This document shows positions 48,050 to 48,060 of a DNA stretch of 48,060 bases, piece by piece; the stretch's first letter is position 1; each line of letters opens with the position of its first letter. The position numbers and the translations under genes were made by a program. The notes under the pieces were generated by a model that was given only the letters and a program-made list of their open reading frames with translations, was not told the DNA's origin and ran no database searches. This DNA is from an uncultured Erysipelotrichaceae bacterium. GTDB lineage: Bacteria; Bacillota_I; Bacilli_A; RFN20; CAG-826. The DNA lies in assembly GCA_902794835.1 (NCBI GenBank), contig CADBIO010000002.1:1-48060 (forward strand), given 5' to 3'.

Positions 48050-48060
48050 TCATTACTATT

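Overview
The window looks like the chromosome of an uncultured, low-to-mid GC member of the Bacilli, possibly a gut lineage near the Erysipelotrichales/RF39-type relatives of the Mollicutes. Pointers are the Firmicutes-type sets comFA-comFC, secA-prfB, pcrA-ligA, YolD plus a UvrX-like polymerase, YitT and DegV, and many Gly-rich Shine-Dalgarno sites and Rho-independent terminators. UGA is a stop here: several genes end in TGA and prfB carries the RF2 autoregulatory frameshift, so the Mollicutes code 4 does not apply. The lineage is an inference; no rRNA is present.

Layout. 1-3.4 kb: a redox cluster (C-terminal part of an FAD oxidoreductase, a phytoene-dehydrogenase-like flavoprotein and a flavin/2Fe-2S reductase). 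3.4-10.5 kb: DegV, a large fused ABC ATPase-permease, a probable small RNA, a DJ-1 protein, a secreted lipoprotein nuclease and enolase. 10.6-17.7 kb: a surface-glycan region with an O-antigen-ligase-like membrane protein, a lipoprotein, a TupA-like ATP-grasp protein and three family-4 glycosyltransferases. 17.7-26.9 kb: uracil-DNA glycosylase, an acidic membrane protein, an Ntdp-type phosphatase, the t6A operon tsaE-tsaB-rimI-tsaD with asnS, and a group of membrane proteins with Pro/Gln/Asn-rich tails. 27-42.8 kb: DNA repair, competence and secretion (pcrA-ligA, comFA-comFC, secA-prfB-yitT-uvrB, HAD phosphatase, GT8, secG, folD). 42.9-44.4 kb: YolD and a Y-family polymerase.

The last 3.3 kb, from tRNA-Ala(CGC) onward, looks accessory. 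It holds an XRE-GNAT fusion overlapping a RhuM-PLD-like gene. This pair is bracketed by two 40-bp sites with conserved arms, and is followed by a Fic-family gene with an HTH domain, a palindromic operator-like region and a short Cys-rich reading frame that may be broken. This is the best candidate for an undescribed system.

A second theme is start architecture. At least seven genes have a -10 box 6-9 bases before the start codon and no Shine-Dalgarno site, which predicts leaderless or nearly leaderless mRNAs. Two very short divergent intergenic regions (57 and 48 bp) each carry a pair of such promoters.
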